This document shows positions 1 through 8,734 of a stretch of DNA of 64,000 bases, piece after piece. Under the pieces are notes generated by a model. The model ran no database searches. It saw only the letters and a program-made list of their open reading frames with translations, and was not told the DNA's origin. This DNA is from Eubacteriales bacterium (GTDB lineage: Bacteria; Bacillota_A; Clostridia; Christensenellales; Aristaeellaceae), in contig JARKQG010000075.1 in NCBI GenBank assembly GCA_029974035.1, forward strand, positions 113,936-177,935, read 5' to 3'. The position numbers and the translations under genes were made by a program. Positions within the stretch are counted from its first letter, which is position 1, and each line of letters starts with the position of its first letter.

Positions 1-850
1 CCTTCAGCGCCTCACGGCGCTCGTCGGCGGGGGCGTCTTTTTTGCCGCGGATGGCGGTAAAGGGCTTGGCCTTGAAGCGCGCCGCCTCCGCCGAAAGCGC
101 CTCGTAATCGGGCGCGGAGAGCATTGCCTCCACGGCCTCGAGGTCGCTCATCAGCGCGGCGGCGTAGGGCGCGGGGCCGTCCGGGTCGCCCGTCAGCGCC
201 AGCGCGTGCATTAGGTAGGCCCGGGCGTCCCGGAGCGTGGCCTTGGCCGCCCCGGCCAGTTCGGCAAACCAGCGCGCGCCGTCCCCCAGCGGCAGGCGGC
301 AGACCTCCGCGAGCCAGGCGGCCGGGTCCGGGCTCTCCAGCGAAAAATGGTACAGGTCCGCCGCCAGTTCGCCCACCGATTTGGCGGTGCGGCCAAACAG
401 CAGCGCCTCCAGATCTGCCCCCCCCTCGGCGTACACCCGCTCCATGGCATCGTTCAGCGCCTGCGCCTCCAGCTGGCTCAGCTCCGGGCCGTCCAGAATG
501 CGAAAGGCGGGGTCCACGCCGGCGGATTCAAAGTGTTCGCGCATCAGGTCCGCGCAGAAGGCGTGAATGGTGGACACCGCCGCCCGCTCCACCTTCTCCA
601 GCTGCGGCGCAAAGCGCGGATCGGCCTCGGCGCGCTCCATCAGCTCCTCGGTAAGCTTTCGGCGCATGTCGCCCGCGGCGGCGCGGGAAAAGGTGACGAT
701 CAGAAACTGCTCGATGTCCGCCCCCTCGTCCAGAAGGCGCAGCACCCGCTCCACCAGAACCGTGGTCTTTCCGGAGCCCGCCGCCGCGCTGAGCAGCAGA
801 TCCTCCCCCCGCGACAGGATCGCGCTGAGCTGGTCGTCCGTCCAGTGCAT
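1..850 (-). CDS. addA: ATP-dependent helicase/nuclease subunit A, N-terminal part (gene runs off the window)
   Basis: AddA is the UvrD-like helicase and nuclease subunit of AddAB, which processes double-strand breaks for RecA loading. About 283 N-terminal residues are present. Near the start are a Walker A motif (AAAGSGKTTVLVERVL), a TFSRAAAGDMRRKL segment and a STIHAFC motif, in the order expected for superfamily 1A helicases. The ATG at 850 follows AAAGGAGG. The C-terminal helicase and nuclease domains lie outside the window. The gene directly upstream is a sugar kinase ending in a terminator, so addB is not immediately upstream here. UvrD/PcrA is the alternative, but the sequence after motif Ia fits AddA better. 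Confidence 0.88.
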   Translation of the reverse strand, partial: MHWTDDQLSAILSRGEDLLLSAAAGSGKTTVLVERVLRLLDEGADIEQFLIVTFSRAAAGDMRRKLTEELMERAEADPRFAPQLEKVERAAVSTIHAFCADLMREHFESAGVDPAFRILDGPELSQLEAQALNDAMERVYAEGGADLEALLFGRTAKSVGELAADLYHFSLESPDPAAWLAEVCRLPLGDGARWFAELAGAAKATLRDARAYLMHALALTGDPDGPAPYAAALMSDLEAVEAMLSAPDYEALSAEAARFKAKPFTAIRGKKDAPADERREALK

Positions 851-863
851 GGCCGCCTCCTTT

Positions 864-888
864 GAAAAATGCCCGCCGAGGCGGGCAT
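864..888 (-). terminator. Intrinsic terminator of the PfkB kinase gene
   Basis: On the minus strand a GCCCGCC/GGCGGGC hairpin within ATGCCCGCCTCGGCGGGCAT is followed by a run of T. It lies between the kinase stop and the addA ribosome binding site. Confidence 0.7.
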
Positions 889-920
889 GGTCATGGCAAT
901 TCGAAAACCTGTCCGCGCCG

Positions 921-1931
921 CTAAAGCGCCTGCCGGGGCAGCGAAACGGCCAGCGCGCGCGCCTCCTCCAGGGGCACGACGCCCTCCGACGCGCCGGCGG
1001 CGCGCAGCGAACAGGCCGCGGTGGCCACGCCGTTTTCAATGGCCGTGCGCAGGTCTTCGCCCCGGTGCGCGCCCAGCAGCACGCCCGCGCAGAAGGCGTC
1101 GCCCGCGCCCACGGTGCCGGCGATGAACCCCTCGGGCAGCTTCAGGCTGGGGACGGCCACGTACCCGCCCGCCTCGTCGATGCCAAAGCCGCCCTCCGGC
1201 GCGTGGATGACCGCCCAGCGCTTGATGCCCAGCGCCTTGAGCTTCATCAGAACCTCCGGGATGCGGTCGATCAGAAGGCGCTCGTCCGGGCCGCGCAGCG
1301 GCACGCCCACGGTCTTTCCCGCCTCAATTTCGTTGACGATGAAGTAATCCGTGTACCGGAGCGACGGCGGCACAATGGTCTTGTAGCGGTCGCCCACCTC
1401 GCTGACCACGTCCACGCTGGTGAGGATGCCCCGCGCTTGGGCGTCGTGGAGCAGCCGCGCCATGCGGGTGCCGTACTCGGCGTCCGGCGCGTCGAGGCTG
1501 GGCAGCAGCAGGATGTAGCCCACGTGCAGGATGGAGCAGTTCAGCTTGTCCAGCGGCACATCGTCCACATCAAAGGCGTCGCCCGCGCCGCCGAACACCA
1601 GAAAGGTGCGCGCCTTGGTCTCCGGCTCATAGAGGACGTCGGTGAAGGAGGTTTGCCCCTCGCGCTTGACGTGGGAGACGTCGATGTTTTTGTAGGCCGC
1701 GAACTCCCGGAGGATCAGGTCGCCCTCGCCGTCAAGGCCGATGGCGCCCACCGCCTCCACGGGCAGGGACGGGTCCAGCCGGGCCAGATCCCGCGCCACG
1801 TTGGAAACCGCGCCGCCCAGCGAATAGGTCTTTTCCAGCACCGTCACCAGTTTGTGCCGGACGGGAAACCCGCTCAGCGGCTTTAAGATGTCCAGGATGA
1901 TGTTGCCTGCGACGGCGATGCCCTTTTTCAT
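921..1931 (-). CDS. PfkB-family carbohydrate kinase
   Basis: A 336-residue cytosolic sugar kinase of the ribokinase/PfkB family, expected to phosphorylate a sugar or nucleoside with ATP. It opens with GIAVAGNIILDIL, carries the SLGGAVSNVARDLARL glycine-rich substrate region, and near the C terminus has the family signature GTVGAGDAFCAGVLLG with the catalytic Asp in GAGD. The start at 1931 was chosen because GGGGAG lies 10 bases upstream; a start 27 bases earlier has no such site. It is a single gene closed by its own terminator. The substrate cannot be read from the sequence, and no transporter is adjacent. Confidence 0.88.
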   Translation of the reverse strand: MKKGIAVAGNIILDILKPLSGFPVRHKLVTVLEKTYSLGGAVSNVARDLARLDPSLPVEAVGAIGLDGEGDLILREFAAYKNIDVSHVKREGQTSFTDVLYEPETKARTFLVFGGAGDAFDVDDVPLDKLNCSILHVGYILLLPSLDAPDAEYGTRMARLLHDAQARGILTSVDVVSEVGDRYKTIVPPSLRYTDYFIVNEIEAGKTVGVPLRGPDERLLIDRIPEVLMKLKALGIKRWAVIHAPEGGFGIDEAGGYVAVPSLKLPEGFIAGTVGAGDAFCAGVLLGAHRGEDLRTAIENGVATAACSLRAAGASEGVVPLEEARALAVSLPRQAL

Positions 1932-2027
1932 ACGGTATGCACTCCCCGGCGCTTTCAAAAAAGCGCAATCATTACACGCCTTTTACTATACAACTTTTGA
2001 GCGCCGGAAGCAAGCGGGCGCGCAAAA

Positions 2028-2053
2028 AAACGCGGCCCCGGGTGGGGCCGCGC
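2028..2053 (-). terminator. Intrinsic terminator after the CapA-like gene
   Basis: On the minus strand GCGGCCCC and GGGGCCGC form a GC hairpin with a short ACCC-type loop, followed by seven T, just after the stop codon at 2065. Confidence 0.85.
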
Positions 2054-2064
2054 GGGGAAAAAGA

Positions 2065-4110
2065 TCAGAAGGGGTTATTGTCCGGGGAGGCGCTTTTGAT
2101 CTTGCTGACAATCTTCGACGCTGCGCTGCCGCTCTCCAACTGGGGCTGGGCGTCGTTGTAGCTGGTGCTTCCGGACATCGTCGCGGGGACGATGTCAAAG
2201 CCCGCGTTGGAAACCGCGACGCCCTTGGACGTATCGGTCACCGCGAAGGTGTGCCGATAGATGAAGCAGTCGGTATCGTCGGGCAGGGTGACCGTGGAGA
2301 TGATGGTGCCCAGGCTGTAGACGATGTGCTTATTCCGGTACAGCTCAATGCCGCCCACCACGTGGGGGCCGTGGCCCAGCACCAGGTCCGCCCCCGCCTG
2401 CACCGCCGCGCGGCCGTAGGCCACCTGGCTCGCCGTCGCCTTGTAGCGGTATTCGGTGCCCCAGTGGAACGAGATGACCGCCACGTCGCACCGCTGCTTG
2501 AGGGCCTTGACGCTGGACTTCATCTTAGAGAGGGAGATGCTCTCCGGCCGGAAGCCGGCAAAGCCGACCTTGACGCCGTTCTGCGTGATGTAGCACACCT
2601 TGCCCCGGCCAAAGGAGCCGATGCCCTGGCCGCTGACGGCCGAGCGGGTGCTGTTGTAACCGGAAGAGCCGTAGTCCATGATGTGGTTGTTGTCCAGATC
2701 CACCGCGTCGACGCCGCCGGCTTTCAGCGCCTGGGCGTAGACGATCTTGCCGCGGAAGATGTAGCTGCGGGAGCCGTTCGCCACCTTGGAGGTGTTGATC
2801 AGCGGCATTTCGAGGTTTGCGATGGAGATGCCCTTGAGCTCGCTCTTGATCTTGGCGAAGAAGTAGCCCGAACCCTTCTTCCAGAGGTCCTCAAAGCGTC
2901 CGAAGGAGGACTTGCGCGGGTCGCCGCCCAGCATCACGTCGCCGATGGCGGACACCGTCACGGTGGTGGGGTTGGTGTAGTCCAGCACGCGGACGCTGAG
3001 GGTGCGCTTTACGCGGCCATTGTCCGCCGAAACGTACAGCTTGGCGTAGCCGCGGCCCGTGCCCGTCACAATCCACTTGCCGTCGGTCTGCTTGACGGTG
3101 GCGACGGACTCGTTGCTGGAAGTGATGGTCACGTCCGGGTAGGACACGTAGGTGGGGGAGCGCTTGATCTTGATCTCGTAAGTCTTGTCCCTCTCCACGG
3201 TCTTGCTGGAGGGGGTGACCGAGAGGCTGGAGAGGCGCACCAGCTTGACCGTCACGGTGCAGGTGGCGCTCTTGCCGTTGGCGGCGGTAACGCGGATGAC
3301 GGATGTGCCCGCCCGAACGCCCTCTACCCGCGCGGTGCCGTCGCCATTGTCCGTCAGCTTGACGCGGTCCGGATTCTTGATCACTTCCCAGGCGACGGTT
3401 TGGTTGAAGGCATTGGTGGGGTAGACGGTGGCGGTCAGCGTGCGTCCGGCGTAAAGCGGCACCACCGTGCGGGTGGAGATGCGCACGTACTTTTCGGGGA
3501 TCTTGGTCACGGTGAAGGTTGCGGAGGCGGACTTTTTCGCCTTCGTGAGCGTCGCGGTAACGGTGGCCTTCTGCGCCGAACTGCCGTCTGCGCGGGCGGT
3601 GACGACGCAGGTATTGCCGTTTGGCGCGAGGGAGACGATCGTTTCATCGCTGGTCGACCATTCCACGGAATCGGAATGGTAGGTGGGCGTCAGCCGGGCC
3701 GTCAGCGTGTAGGTGGAATGGTTGCCGCTGGGGTTCAGCGTGACGCTTTTTGCGTTCAGCTTGATGGAGGAGGCCTTCGGGGCCCGGACGTAGAGCATCT
3801 TCGTGAAGGTCTTGCCGCCCACCTTGGCGGTGATCTTGGTGCTGCCCATCCGCTTGCCCTGGATGACGCAGGTGTCCCCGTCCAGTGCCCTCACGGTGGC
3901 GTACTGCGATCGGCTGCTCGACCACCGCACCGTCGCGCCGGTGTCGGCGGGGGTGACGATTGCGTCCACGGTGACCGTCTGGCCCACGTCGACGCTCCCG
4001 AAATCCTCGGGGAACCTGACGTCCGTCACCACGCCCGATGCGAGGGCGGCGCCCGAAGCAAATGCAAGGAAAAGCGCGGCCGCGCAGCATAAGATAAGCC
4101 ATTTTTTCAT
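2065..4110 (-). CDS. Exported CapA-family metallophosphatase-like protein with Big2 Ig-like repeats
   Basis: 681 residues. A signal peptide (MKKWLILCCAAALFLAFASG) is followed by about four bacterial Ig-like (Big2-type) repeats over residues 27-370, each with the V.W.SS/T.....V pattern, and then a CapA domain from about 375 to 640. CapA motifs visible are GDVMLGG, NLEMPL, DNNHIMDYG, ISFHWGTEY and GHGPHVVGGIELY. CapA-family proteins are linked to poly-gamma-glutamate capsule handling, but no capB or capC is nearby, so the substrate is unknown. The Ig repeats suggest display at the cell surface. ATG 4110 follows TTGGAG, and the gene has its own strong promoter. Confidence 0.88.
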   Translation of the reverse strand: MKKWLILCCAAALFLAFASGAALASGVVTDVRFPEDFGSVDVGQTVTVDAIVTPADTGATVRWSSSRSQYATVRALDGDTCVIQGKRMGSTKITAKVGGKTFTKMLYVRAPKASSIKLNAKSVTLNPSGNHSTYTLTARLTPTYHSDSVEWSTSDETIVSLAPNGNTCVVTARADGSSAQKATVTATLTKAKKSASATFTVTKIPEKYVRISTRTVVPLYAGRTLTATVYPTNAFNQTVAWEVIKNPDRVKLTDNGDGTARVEGVRAGTSVIRVTAANGKSATCTVTVKLVRLSSLSVTPSSKTVERDKTYEIKIKRSPTYVSYPDVTITSSNESVATVKQTDGKWIVTGTGRGYAKLYVSADNGRVKRTLSVRVLDYTNPTTVTVSAIGDVMLGGDPRKSSFGRFEDLWKKGSGYFFAKIKSELKGISIANLEMPLINTSKVANGSRSYIFRGKIVYAQALKAGGVDAVDLDNNHIMDYGSSGYNSTRSAVSGQGIGSFGRGKVCYITQNGVKVGFAGFRPESISLSKMKSSVKALKQRCDVAVISFHWGTEYRYKATASQVAYGRAAVQAGADLVLGHGPHVVGGIELYRNKHIVYSLGTIISTVTLPDDTDCFIYRHTFAVTDTSKGVAVSNAGFDIVPATMSGSTSYNDAQPQLESGSAASKIVSKIKSASPDNNPF

Positions 4111-4143
4111 GGATGTACTCCAAATGGTTTATTTTCCCTACTC

Positions 4144-4172
4144 ATTATAATAAGCTTATGGGGTTTTGTCAA
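4144..4172 (-). promoter_or_regulatory. Sigma-A type promoter of the CapA-like gene
   Basis: On the minus strand TTGACA (4172-4167) and TATAAT (4149-4144) are separated by 17 bases, a consensus vegetative promoter directed at the start codon at 4110. Confidence 0.88.
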
Positions 4173-4239
4173 ATTTGCCGGGGGTTTTTTTCGGCGAACC
4201 GCAAATGCGCGCCTCGTAAGCGGGACGGGCGCGGCCAAA

Positions 4240-4458
4240 AGGCAAAAAAAGAGGCTTTCGCCCCTGTGATCATTCGTTCCCAGAGTGCCGTTCGCTTCCG
4301 CTTTTTCACCCGCCGCTCAGGCAGGGCGGAAACCTGCGGGTATTTGCTGTCTTCCACTCAAGAGGAGGCCTGACATCCATACGCCGACCCGGAATCCTTT
4401 TGTGAAGATGTGGGTAAAAGCGGTCACGTGGCGCACACCCCAGGAGAGGAATGCTCAC
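4240..4458 (-). ncRNA. Candidate structured non-coding RNA, 6S-like architecture
   Basis: A perfect promoter (TTGACA, 17 bases, TATAAT) predicts transcription starting at G4458, and the transcript ends at a hairpin with seven T near 4244. No ORF with a ribosome binding site is inside. The first ten bases, GTGAGCATTC, pair with GAATGATCAC (minus strand, 4275-4266), nine of ten, directly before the terminator stem. Further in, CCGCTTTTACCC (4423-4412) pairs with GGGTGAAAAAGCGG (4311-4298) with bulges. A closing stem at both ends, a large internal bubble and an upper stem in about 215 nt resembles 6S RNA. No SRP or RNase P signature sequences were found. The class is inferred and unproven. Confidence 0.55.
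4244..4265 (-). terminator. Intrinsic terminator of the candidate ncRNA
   Basis: On the minus strand AGGGGC and GCCTCT enclose a GAAA tetraloop (six pairs, one G-T) followed by seven T. Confidence 0.75.
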
Positions 4459-4464
4459 GTCCTG

Positions 4465-4493
4465 ATTATAGCGGCGCGGCCCCGGTTTGTCAA
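4465..4493 (-). promoter_or_regulatory. Consensus promoter of the candidate ncRNA
   Basis: On the minus strand TTGACA (4493-4488) and TATAAT (4470-4465) are spaced by exactly 17 bases. Nothing translatable follows, so it drives the RNA at 4458-4240. The remaining intergenic bases between 4494 and 4564 show nothing recognisable. Confidence 0.85.
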
Positions 4494-4564
4494 CGACGCG
4501 GAGCGGGGTGCGCGCTGGTTTTTTCCGGAGGCGCCCGGCGCGCCCAAAAAATCTCCGGGGCGGT

Positions 4565-4592
4565 TTGCTTTGAATGTAAAATATGGTACAAT
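4565..4592 (+). promoter_or_regulatory. Probable promoter of the FGGY kinase gene
   Basis: TTGCTT and TACAAT are spaced by 16 bases, 73 bases upstream of the kinase start. Both boxes are imperfect. Confidence 0.5.
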
Positions 4593-4665
4593 GATGGGGA
4601 ACCCGGCGGGCGCGCCCGGTCCGGGAACGGCGCGTTTTCTGAACGATCAATACGGGAGTGATAGT

Positions 4666-6267
4666 ATGGACATGGACCAAATCCGCCTGGCGATTGAAAG
4701 CGGCAAGACGGCCCTGGGCATTGAGCTTGGCTCCACGCGCATCAAGGCCGTTCTGGTGGACGAAGCGCACGAGCCCATCGCCTCCGGCGGCCACGACTGG
4801 GAGAACCGGCTGGAAAACGGCGTGTGGACCTACAGCCTGGAGGATGTGTGGGCCGGCCTTCGCGACTGCTACGCCAAGCTGCGCGCCAACGTGGCGGAAA
4901 AGTACGGCGTGGCGCTCATGCGCGTGGGCGGCATCGGCGTCAGCGCGATGATGCACGGCTACCTGGCCTTTGACGCGCAGGGCAACCTGCTGGCGCCCTT
5001 TCGCACCTGGCGCAACACCACCACCGGCCCGGCGGCGGCGGAGCTCACGGAGCTTCTGGGCTTCAACATCCCGCTGCGCTGGTCTATCGCCCATTTGTAT
5101 CAGGCGGTTCTGAACGGCGAGCCCCACGTGGGCAAGGTTGCCTTTATCACCACGCTGGCGGGCTACGTCCACTGGAAGCTGACGGGCCGGAAGGTGCTGG
5201 GCGTGGGCGACGCCTCCGGCATGTTCCCCATCGACAGCACCACCTTTGACTACGACCGGGGCATGCTGGACAAGTTTCAGGCGCTGGTGGCGCCCAAGGG
5301 CTTTTCCTGGACGATCGGCGGCATTCTGCCCAAGGTGCTGGTGGCCGGCGAGGACGCGGGCGTGCTGACCGCCGAGGGCGCGAAGCTTTTGGACGACGGC
5401 GGCGCGCTGACGCCGGGCATCCCCATGTGCCCCCCGGAGGGCGACGCGGGCACCGGCATGGTGGCCACCAACTCCGTCGCGCCCCGCACCGGCAACGTGT
5501 CCGCCGGCACGTCCATCTTTGCGATGATCGTGCTGGAGAAGGCGCTTCAAAGGCTGCACACCGAGATCGACATGGTCACCACCCCCAGCGGCATGCCGGT
5601 GGCGATGGTGCACTGCAACAACTGTTCGTCGGACATCGACGCCTGGGCGGGGTTGTTCCAGGAGTTCGCGGCGGGCCTGGGCATGGAAATGAAGCTGGGA
5701 AAGGTGCTGGATCAGCTCTTTTTCAAGGCCATGGAGGCGGACAAGGACGCGGGCGGCGTGCTCTCCTACAACTACGTGTCGGGCGAGCCGCTGACGGGCC
5801 TTGACGAAGGCCGTCCGCTGATGGTGCGCATGCCGGACGCGAAGTTTACGCTGGCCAATTTCATGCGCGCGCACCTCTACGCGGCGCTGGGCGCGCTGAA
5901 GCTGGGCATGGACATCCTGCTGGACGAGGAAAAGGTGGCCATTGACAAGATCTACGGCCACGGCGGCTTTTTCAAGGCCAAGGGCGTGGGCCAGAGCATC
6001 ATGGCCGCGGCCATCCACGCGCCGGTCACCGTGATGGAGACGGCGGGCGAGGGCGGTGCCTGGGGCATCGCGATTCTGGCGGCGTACCTGGTGCGCAGGG
6101 AAAAGGGTGAAAAGTTCGAAAATTACCTGGCGGACAAGGTGTTTGCCGGCAAGGCCGGGCAGACCCTCGCGCCCGACCCGGCGGACGAGGCGGGCTTTGC
6201 CGCCTTCATGGACCGCTACGTGGCGGGGCTGCCCGCGGAAAAGGCCGCGGTGGAGGCCCTGCGCTGA
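4666..6267 (+). CDS. FGGY-family carbohydrate kinase (xylulokinase/ribulokinase-like)
   Basis: 533 residues, the usual length for FGGY sugar kinases. The N-terminal FGGY domain has the phosphate-loop motif [16 protein letters not shown] glycine-rich [14 protein letters not shown] stretch opens the ATP side, and the C-terminal domain carries [15 protein letters not shown] and [18 protein letters not shown]. It would phosphorylate a pentose, ketose or polyol with ATP. The start at 4666 has GGGAG 7 bases upstream; a longer upstream reading frame lacks one. The gene stands alone with a promoter and a strong terminator, so the substrate cannot be inferred from neighbours. Confidence 0.88.
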   Translation: MDMDQIRLAIESGKTALGIELGSTRIKAVLVDEAHEPIASGGHDWENRLENGVWTYSLEDVWAGLRDCYAKLRANVAEKYGVALMRVGGIGVSAMMHGYLAFDAQGNLLAPFRTWRNTTTGPAAAELTELLGFNIPLRWSIAHLYQAVLNGEPHVGKVAFITTLAGYVHWKLTGRKVLGVGDASGMFPIDSTTFDYDRGMLDKFQALVAPKGFSWTIGGILPKVLVAGEDAGVLTAEGAKLLDDGGALTPGIPMCPPEGDAGTGMVATNSVAPRTGNVSAGTSIFAMIVLEKALQRLHTEIDMVTTPSGMPVAMVHCNNCSSDIDAWAGLFQEFAAGLGMEMKLGKVLDQLFFKAMEADKDAGGVLSYNYVSGEPLTGLDEGRPLMVRMPDAKFTLANFMRAHLYAALGALKLGMDILLDEEKVAIDKIYGHGGFFKAKGVGQSIMAAAIHAPVTVMETAGEGGAWGIAILAAYLVRREKGEKFENYLADKVFAGKAGQTLAPDPADEAGFAAFMDRYVAGLPAEKAAVEALR

Positions 6268-6285
6268 CAGGGTTTTTTGTCCGCT

Positions 6286-6325
6286 GGCCCCGCCCGCAGG
6301 CTCCGCCTGCGGGCGGGGCCTTTTT
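6286..6325 (+). terminator. Strong intrinsic terminator after the FGGY kinase
   Basis: A perfect 15-base-pair stem (6286-6300 with 6306-6320) and a five-base loop are followed by TTTTT. Confidence 0.9.
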
Positions 6326-6433
6326 CAAACCACTTTGAGCGCCCGGCGCAGGCCCCGACCGTGGGCGGCGGCGCGTCTCAAAGGGCCGAAAGGTGGGTAT
6401 ATTCATTGCATCAAACCCGAAAGGATGAGCGTT

Positions 6434-6790
6434 ATGAATTCAGATGGCGCCCACTACATCAGGAACATCGACTTTTCCACCGTCCACACGCTGACGGACC
6501 TGGTGGCCTACCAGCCGGGCCAGGTGGTCAGCAAGACGCTGGCCCAGAACAAGGCCGTGAGCCTCACGCTCTTTGCCTTTGATAAGGGCGAGGAGATCAG
6601 TTCCCACGAATCCTCCGGCGACGCGATGATCGCGGTATTGGATGGCCTTGCCCGGATCACCATCGGCGGCGAGGCGTTTCAGGTGGGCCAGGGGCAGACC
6701 ATCGTCATGCCCGCCCGCGTGCCCCACGCGGTGTACGGCCTTGAAAAGTTCAAGATGCTCCTGACGGTCGTATTTCCGCCGCAGGCGTAG
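6434..6790 (+). CDS. Small cupin-domain protein
   Basis: 118 residues forming a single cupin-2 barrel. The first cupin motif is present as GEEISSHESSGDAMIAVLDG and the second as VMPARVPHAVYG, each with one histidine, so the metal site is incomplete or divergent. Such proteins bind small molecules or sugars, and a specific reaction cannot be assigned. ATG 6434 has AAAGGA 8 bases upstream; the ATG at 6425 does not. It lies between two terminated genes. Confidence 0.82.
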   Translation: MNSDGAHYIRNIDFSTVHTLTDLVAYQPGQVVSKTLAQNKAVSLTLFAFDKGEEISSHESSGDAMIAVLDGLARITIGGEAFQVGQGQTIVMPARVPHAVYGLEKFKMLLTVVFPPQA

Positions 6791-6800
6791 CCGGCGGGAT

Positions 6801-6830
6801 TTGACAGGGGCCGGGCCCGCGGTTTATAAT
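6801..6830 (+). promoter_or_regulatory. Promoter of the C39-like protein gene
   Basis: TTGACA (6801-6806) and TATAAT (6825-6830) with an 18-base spacer. Confidence 0.75.
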
Positions 6831-6874
6831 ACGCCACACAGGCTTTTGGGAATGCGGCCGCGCGAAGGGGAGGG

Positions 6875-7795
6875 ATGGACGGCTTGACGGTTCTGGATCG
6901 GCTGGCGCAGGCGTTGTCCATCGCCGCCGTCGTGGTGGCGGGTGTGATCGTGCTGGCGGTACTCCCCAACGGCGGTGTGCACCGCAAGGCCGCGCCTTCG
7001 CCCGCTTTGACGCCCGCGCCGACCGCCTCCGCCGCGCCGACCGAGCCTCCGCCGGTGGAGGGCGGAGAGGGGACGAGGGTGCTCGCGGCACCGGCGGTAC
7101 CCGCTTTGACGCCCGCGCCCACCCCAACGCCCGCGCCCACCCCAACCCCCACGCCCCCGCCCGAGCTGCCCGCCGCGCCCGATGAGACGCCCGCCGCCGG
7201 GATGGTGCTGGCCGAGGGGAGCGCCCTCACGGGGGATTACGTGCTGGAGAGCGCGGTCTATCCCGACGGCGGACTCCGGATGCCCGCGCTGATCCAGCGC
7301 GATTACAAGACCGTCGTCGCCACGCTGAACGGGCGGGACATCAGCGTCTGGACCTCCGGCTGCGGCGCGGTGGCGGTATCGATGGTGGTGTCCTGCCTGA
7401 CGGGGGTGAACGATCAGACGCCCTACACGCTGTTTCGCTGGGCGGCGGAGCACGGCCTGTACCGGGGGTACGGCCTGGAGCACGAGGCGCTGACCAGGCT
7501 CGCCTTGCTCTACGGCGTGGACGGAAAGTGGATCGAGCCCGACGAGGCGGCGATTCTGGCGGCGCTCGAGGCGGGAAGCCCGGTCATCGCCCACATGGGG
7601 CGGGGGACATTCACCGACAACGGCCACTACATCGTGCTTCGCGGCGTCGCGCCGGACGGCAGCATCTACGTCAACGATCCCGCCACCCTTGACCACTGCT
7701 TCCAGACGTTTCCGCTGGAGCAGATCCTGAAGGAGAGCAAGTCTGACGACCCGTTTATGATCTGCGCCGCGCCGGGCAGAAAGCGTCTGGCGTAG
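6875..7795 (+). CDS. Membrane-anchored C39-like cysteine peptidase-domain protein
   Basis: 306 residues. One N-terminal membrane segment (about residues 8-30) is followed by a long Pro/Thr/Ala-rich linker with TPAPTPTPAPTPTP repeats (about 40-105), typical of wall-spanning stalks, and a C-terminal C39-like papain-fold domain. The likely catalytic triad is Cys in TSGCGAVAVSM, His in NGHYIVLRG and Asp in YVNDPA. The protein would sit outside the membrane, and no bacteriocin precursor or ABC partner is adjacent. AAGGGG lies 4 bases before ATG 6875; an in-frame TTG at 6884 is better spaced and may be the real start. Confidence 0.8.
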   Translation: MDGLTVLDRLAQALSIAAVVVAGVIVLAVLPNGGVHRKAAPSPALTPAPTASAAPTEPPPVEGGEGTRVLAAPAVPALTPAPTPTPAPTPTPTPPPELPAAPDETPAAGMVLAEGSALTGDYVLESAVYPDGGLRMPALIQRDYKTVVATLNGRDISVWTSGCGAVAVSMVVSCLTGVNDQTPYTLFRWAAEHGLYRGYGLEHEALTRLALLYGVDGKWIEPDEAAILAALEAGSPVIAHMGRGTFTDNGHYIVLRGVAPDGSIYVNDPATLDHCFQTFPLEQILKESKSDDPFMICAAPGRKRLA

Positions 7796-7799
7796 AAAT

Positions 7800-7825
7800 C
7801 CCCGCCGATCCGGCGGGGACTTGTT
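7800..7825. terminator. Hairpin between convergent genes
   Basis: CCCCGCC and GGCGGGG flank GATCC between the ends of the C39-like gene and the small minus-strand gene. It is followed by ACTTGTTTT on the plus strand, so it may serve both directions. Confidence 0.6.
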
Positions 7826-8053
7826 TTACAGCACCACCTGTGAGGTATATTCAATTTTGATGCTGCCCACCCGCGTGCGCTGCAGCTTGGCCTTGTTGCC
7901 GTTGCCGTCCTCGATGCTCATCTTCTCCAGCTCGTTGGCGTCGAAGAACGCGACGACCTGGCCCTCCACAAAGCCCGCCCAGTTGACGCGCTTGGCGCCC
8001 TCCGGGTTCATGACTTCCTCGAGGCTCTTGGGGGTGTTGTTCTGGTCGGTCAT
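7826..8053 (-). CDS. Small conserved-looking protein of unknown function
   Basis: 75 residues, acidic N terminus, rich in beta-forming stretches such as GQVVAFFDANE and VGSIKIEYTSQVVL, with no signal peptide, membrane segment or cysteine. GGAGG lies 6 bases before ATG 8053 and the coding frame has the composition of its neighbours, so it is very likely real. I do not recognise the family. It is transcribed away from the nitroreductase gene. Confidence 0.72.
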   Translation of the reverse strand: MTDQNNTPKSLEEVMNPEGAKRVNWAGFVEGQVVAFFDANELEKMSIEDGNGNKAKLQRTRVGSIKIEYTSQVVL

Positions 8054-8152
8054 GGGGTACCTCCTGCATTTTGATGGCGGCCAAGGCCGCGCCTGCCATT
8101 GTATCCTCCGGGCCGACCGGGCGCAACCGCGTTTGTGTAAAACGATTTGCGC

Positions 8153-8181
8153 TTGACAGCGGGCGGGCCGAGTGATATGGT
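8153..8181 (+). promoter_or_regulatory. Consensus promoter of the nitroreductase gene
   Basis: TTGACA (8153-8158) and TATGGT (8176-8181) spaced by 17 bases. Its position shows that the upstream in-frame ATGs at 8147 and 8177 cannot be the start. Confidence 0.85.
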
Positions 8182-8209
8182 ATCGTTTTGTGAAAAGGGG
8201 GAGAGGCCC

Positions 8210-8713
8210 GTGGACGCGACGGAAGCCATTCGCGCGCGGCGCAGCATTCGAAAATACATTCCGGGGGCGGCCGTCCCCGAGGCGCACCTCCGGCTGATGC
8301 TGGAGGCGGCGATGATGGCCCCCAGCGCCTGCAATACCCGGCCCTGGGATTTTACCGTCGTCCGGGACCGCAGGACGCTGGAGCGGATCGCCGCGGCGCA
8401 CCCCTACGCCCGGATGGCGGCGGAGGCCTCGCTGGCGGTGGTGGTGGGCGCGCGGCCGGATCTGCTGCCCGGCGGCATGCCGGAATACTGGCCGCAGGAC
8501 TGCGCCGCCGCCACGGAAAACCTGCTTTTGCAGGCGACGGCGCTGGGCTACGGCGCGGTGTGGTGCGGCGTGTACCCGCAGAAGGAGCGGATGGACGCGA
8601 TCCGGGAGATTGTGGGCGGCAGCGTCCCCTTCTCGCTGGTCGCCCTGGGTGTTCCCGCGGAGGCGCCCCCGGCCCGCGGCCGGTTTGACCCCGCGCGGGT
8701 GCGGGTACTGTAA
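8210..8713 (+). CDS. Nitroreductase-family FMN oxidoreductase
   Basis: 167 residues. The N-terminal flavin-binding motif ARRSIRKYIPG, then MMAPSACNTRPWDFTVV and the C-terminal TALGYGAVWCGVYP segment are characteristic of the nitroreductase superfamily, which uses FMN and NAD(P)H to reduce nitro compounds, quinones or flavins. The GTG start at 8210 is preferred because the promoter's -10 box ends at 8181 and an AGGGGGAGAGG site precedes it. Short family members like this usually form homodimers. The gene is followed 21 bases later by the DNA glycosylase and is probably cotranscribed with it. Confidence 0.88.
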   Translation: MDATEAIRARRSIRKYIPGAAVPEAHLRLMLEAAMMAPSACNTRPWDFTVVRDRRTLERIAAAHPYARMAAEASLAVVVGARPDLLPGGMPEYWPQDCAAATENLLLQATALGYGAVWCGVYPQKERMDAIREIVGGSVPFSLVALGVPAEAPPARGRFDPARVRVL

Positions 8714-8734
8714 GCGAAATCGGGCGATGACAGC

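Noticed and set aside
1852..4092. A 746-codon open frame on the plus strand opposite the CapA-like gene
   Set aside because: It is low-complexity, Gly/Val/Ala/His-rich antisense reading of a GC-rich gene with no ribosome binding site; the minus-strand protein has clear domains.
4240..4458. RNase P RNA, SRP RNA or a T-box for the minus-strand ncRNA
   Set aside because: No GAGGAAAGTC-type, GGAAGGAAGCAG-type or GGTGGNACCGCG-type signature was found, and the size does not fit RNase P.
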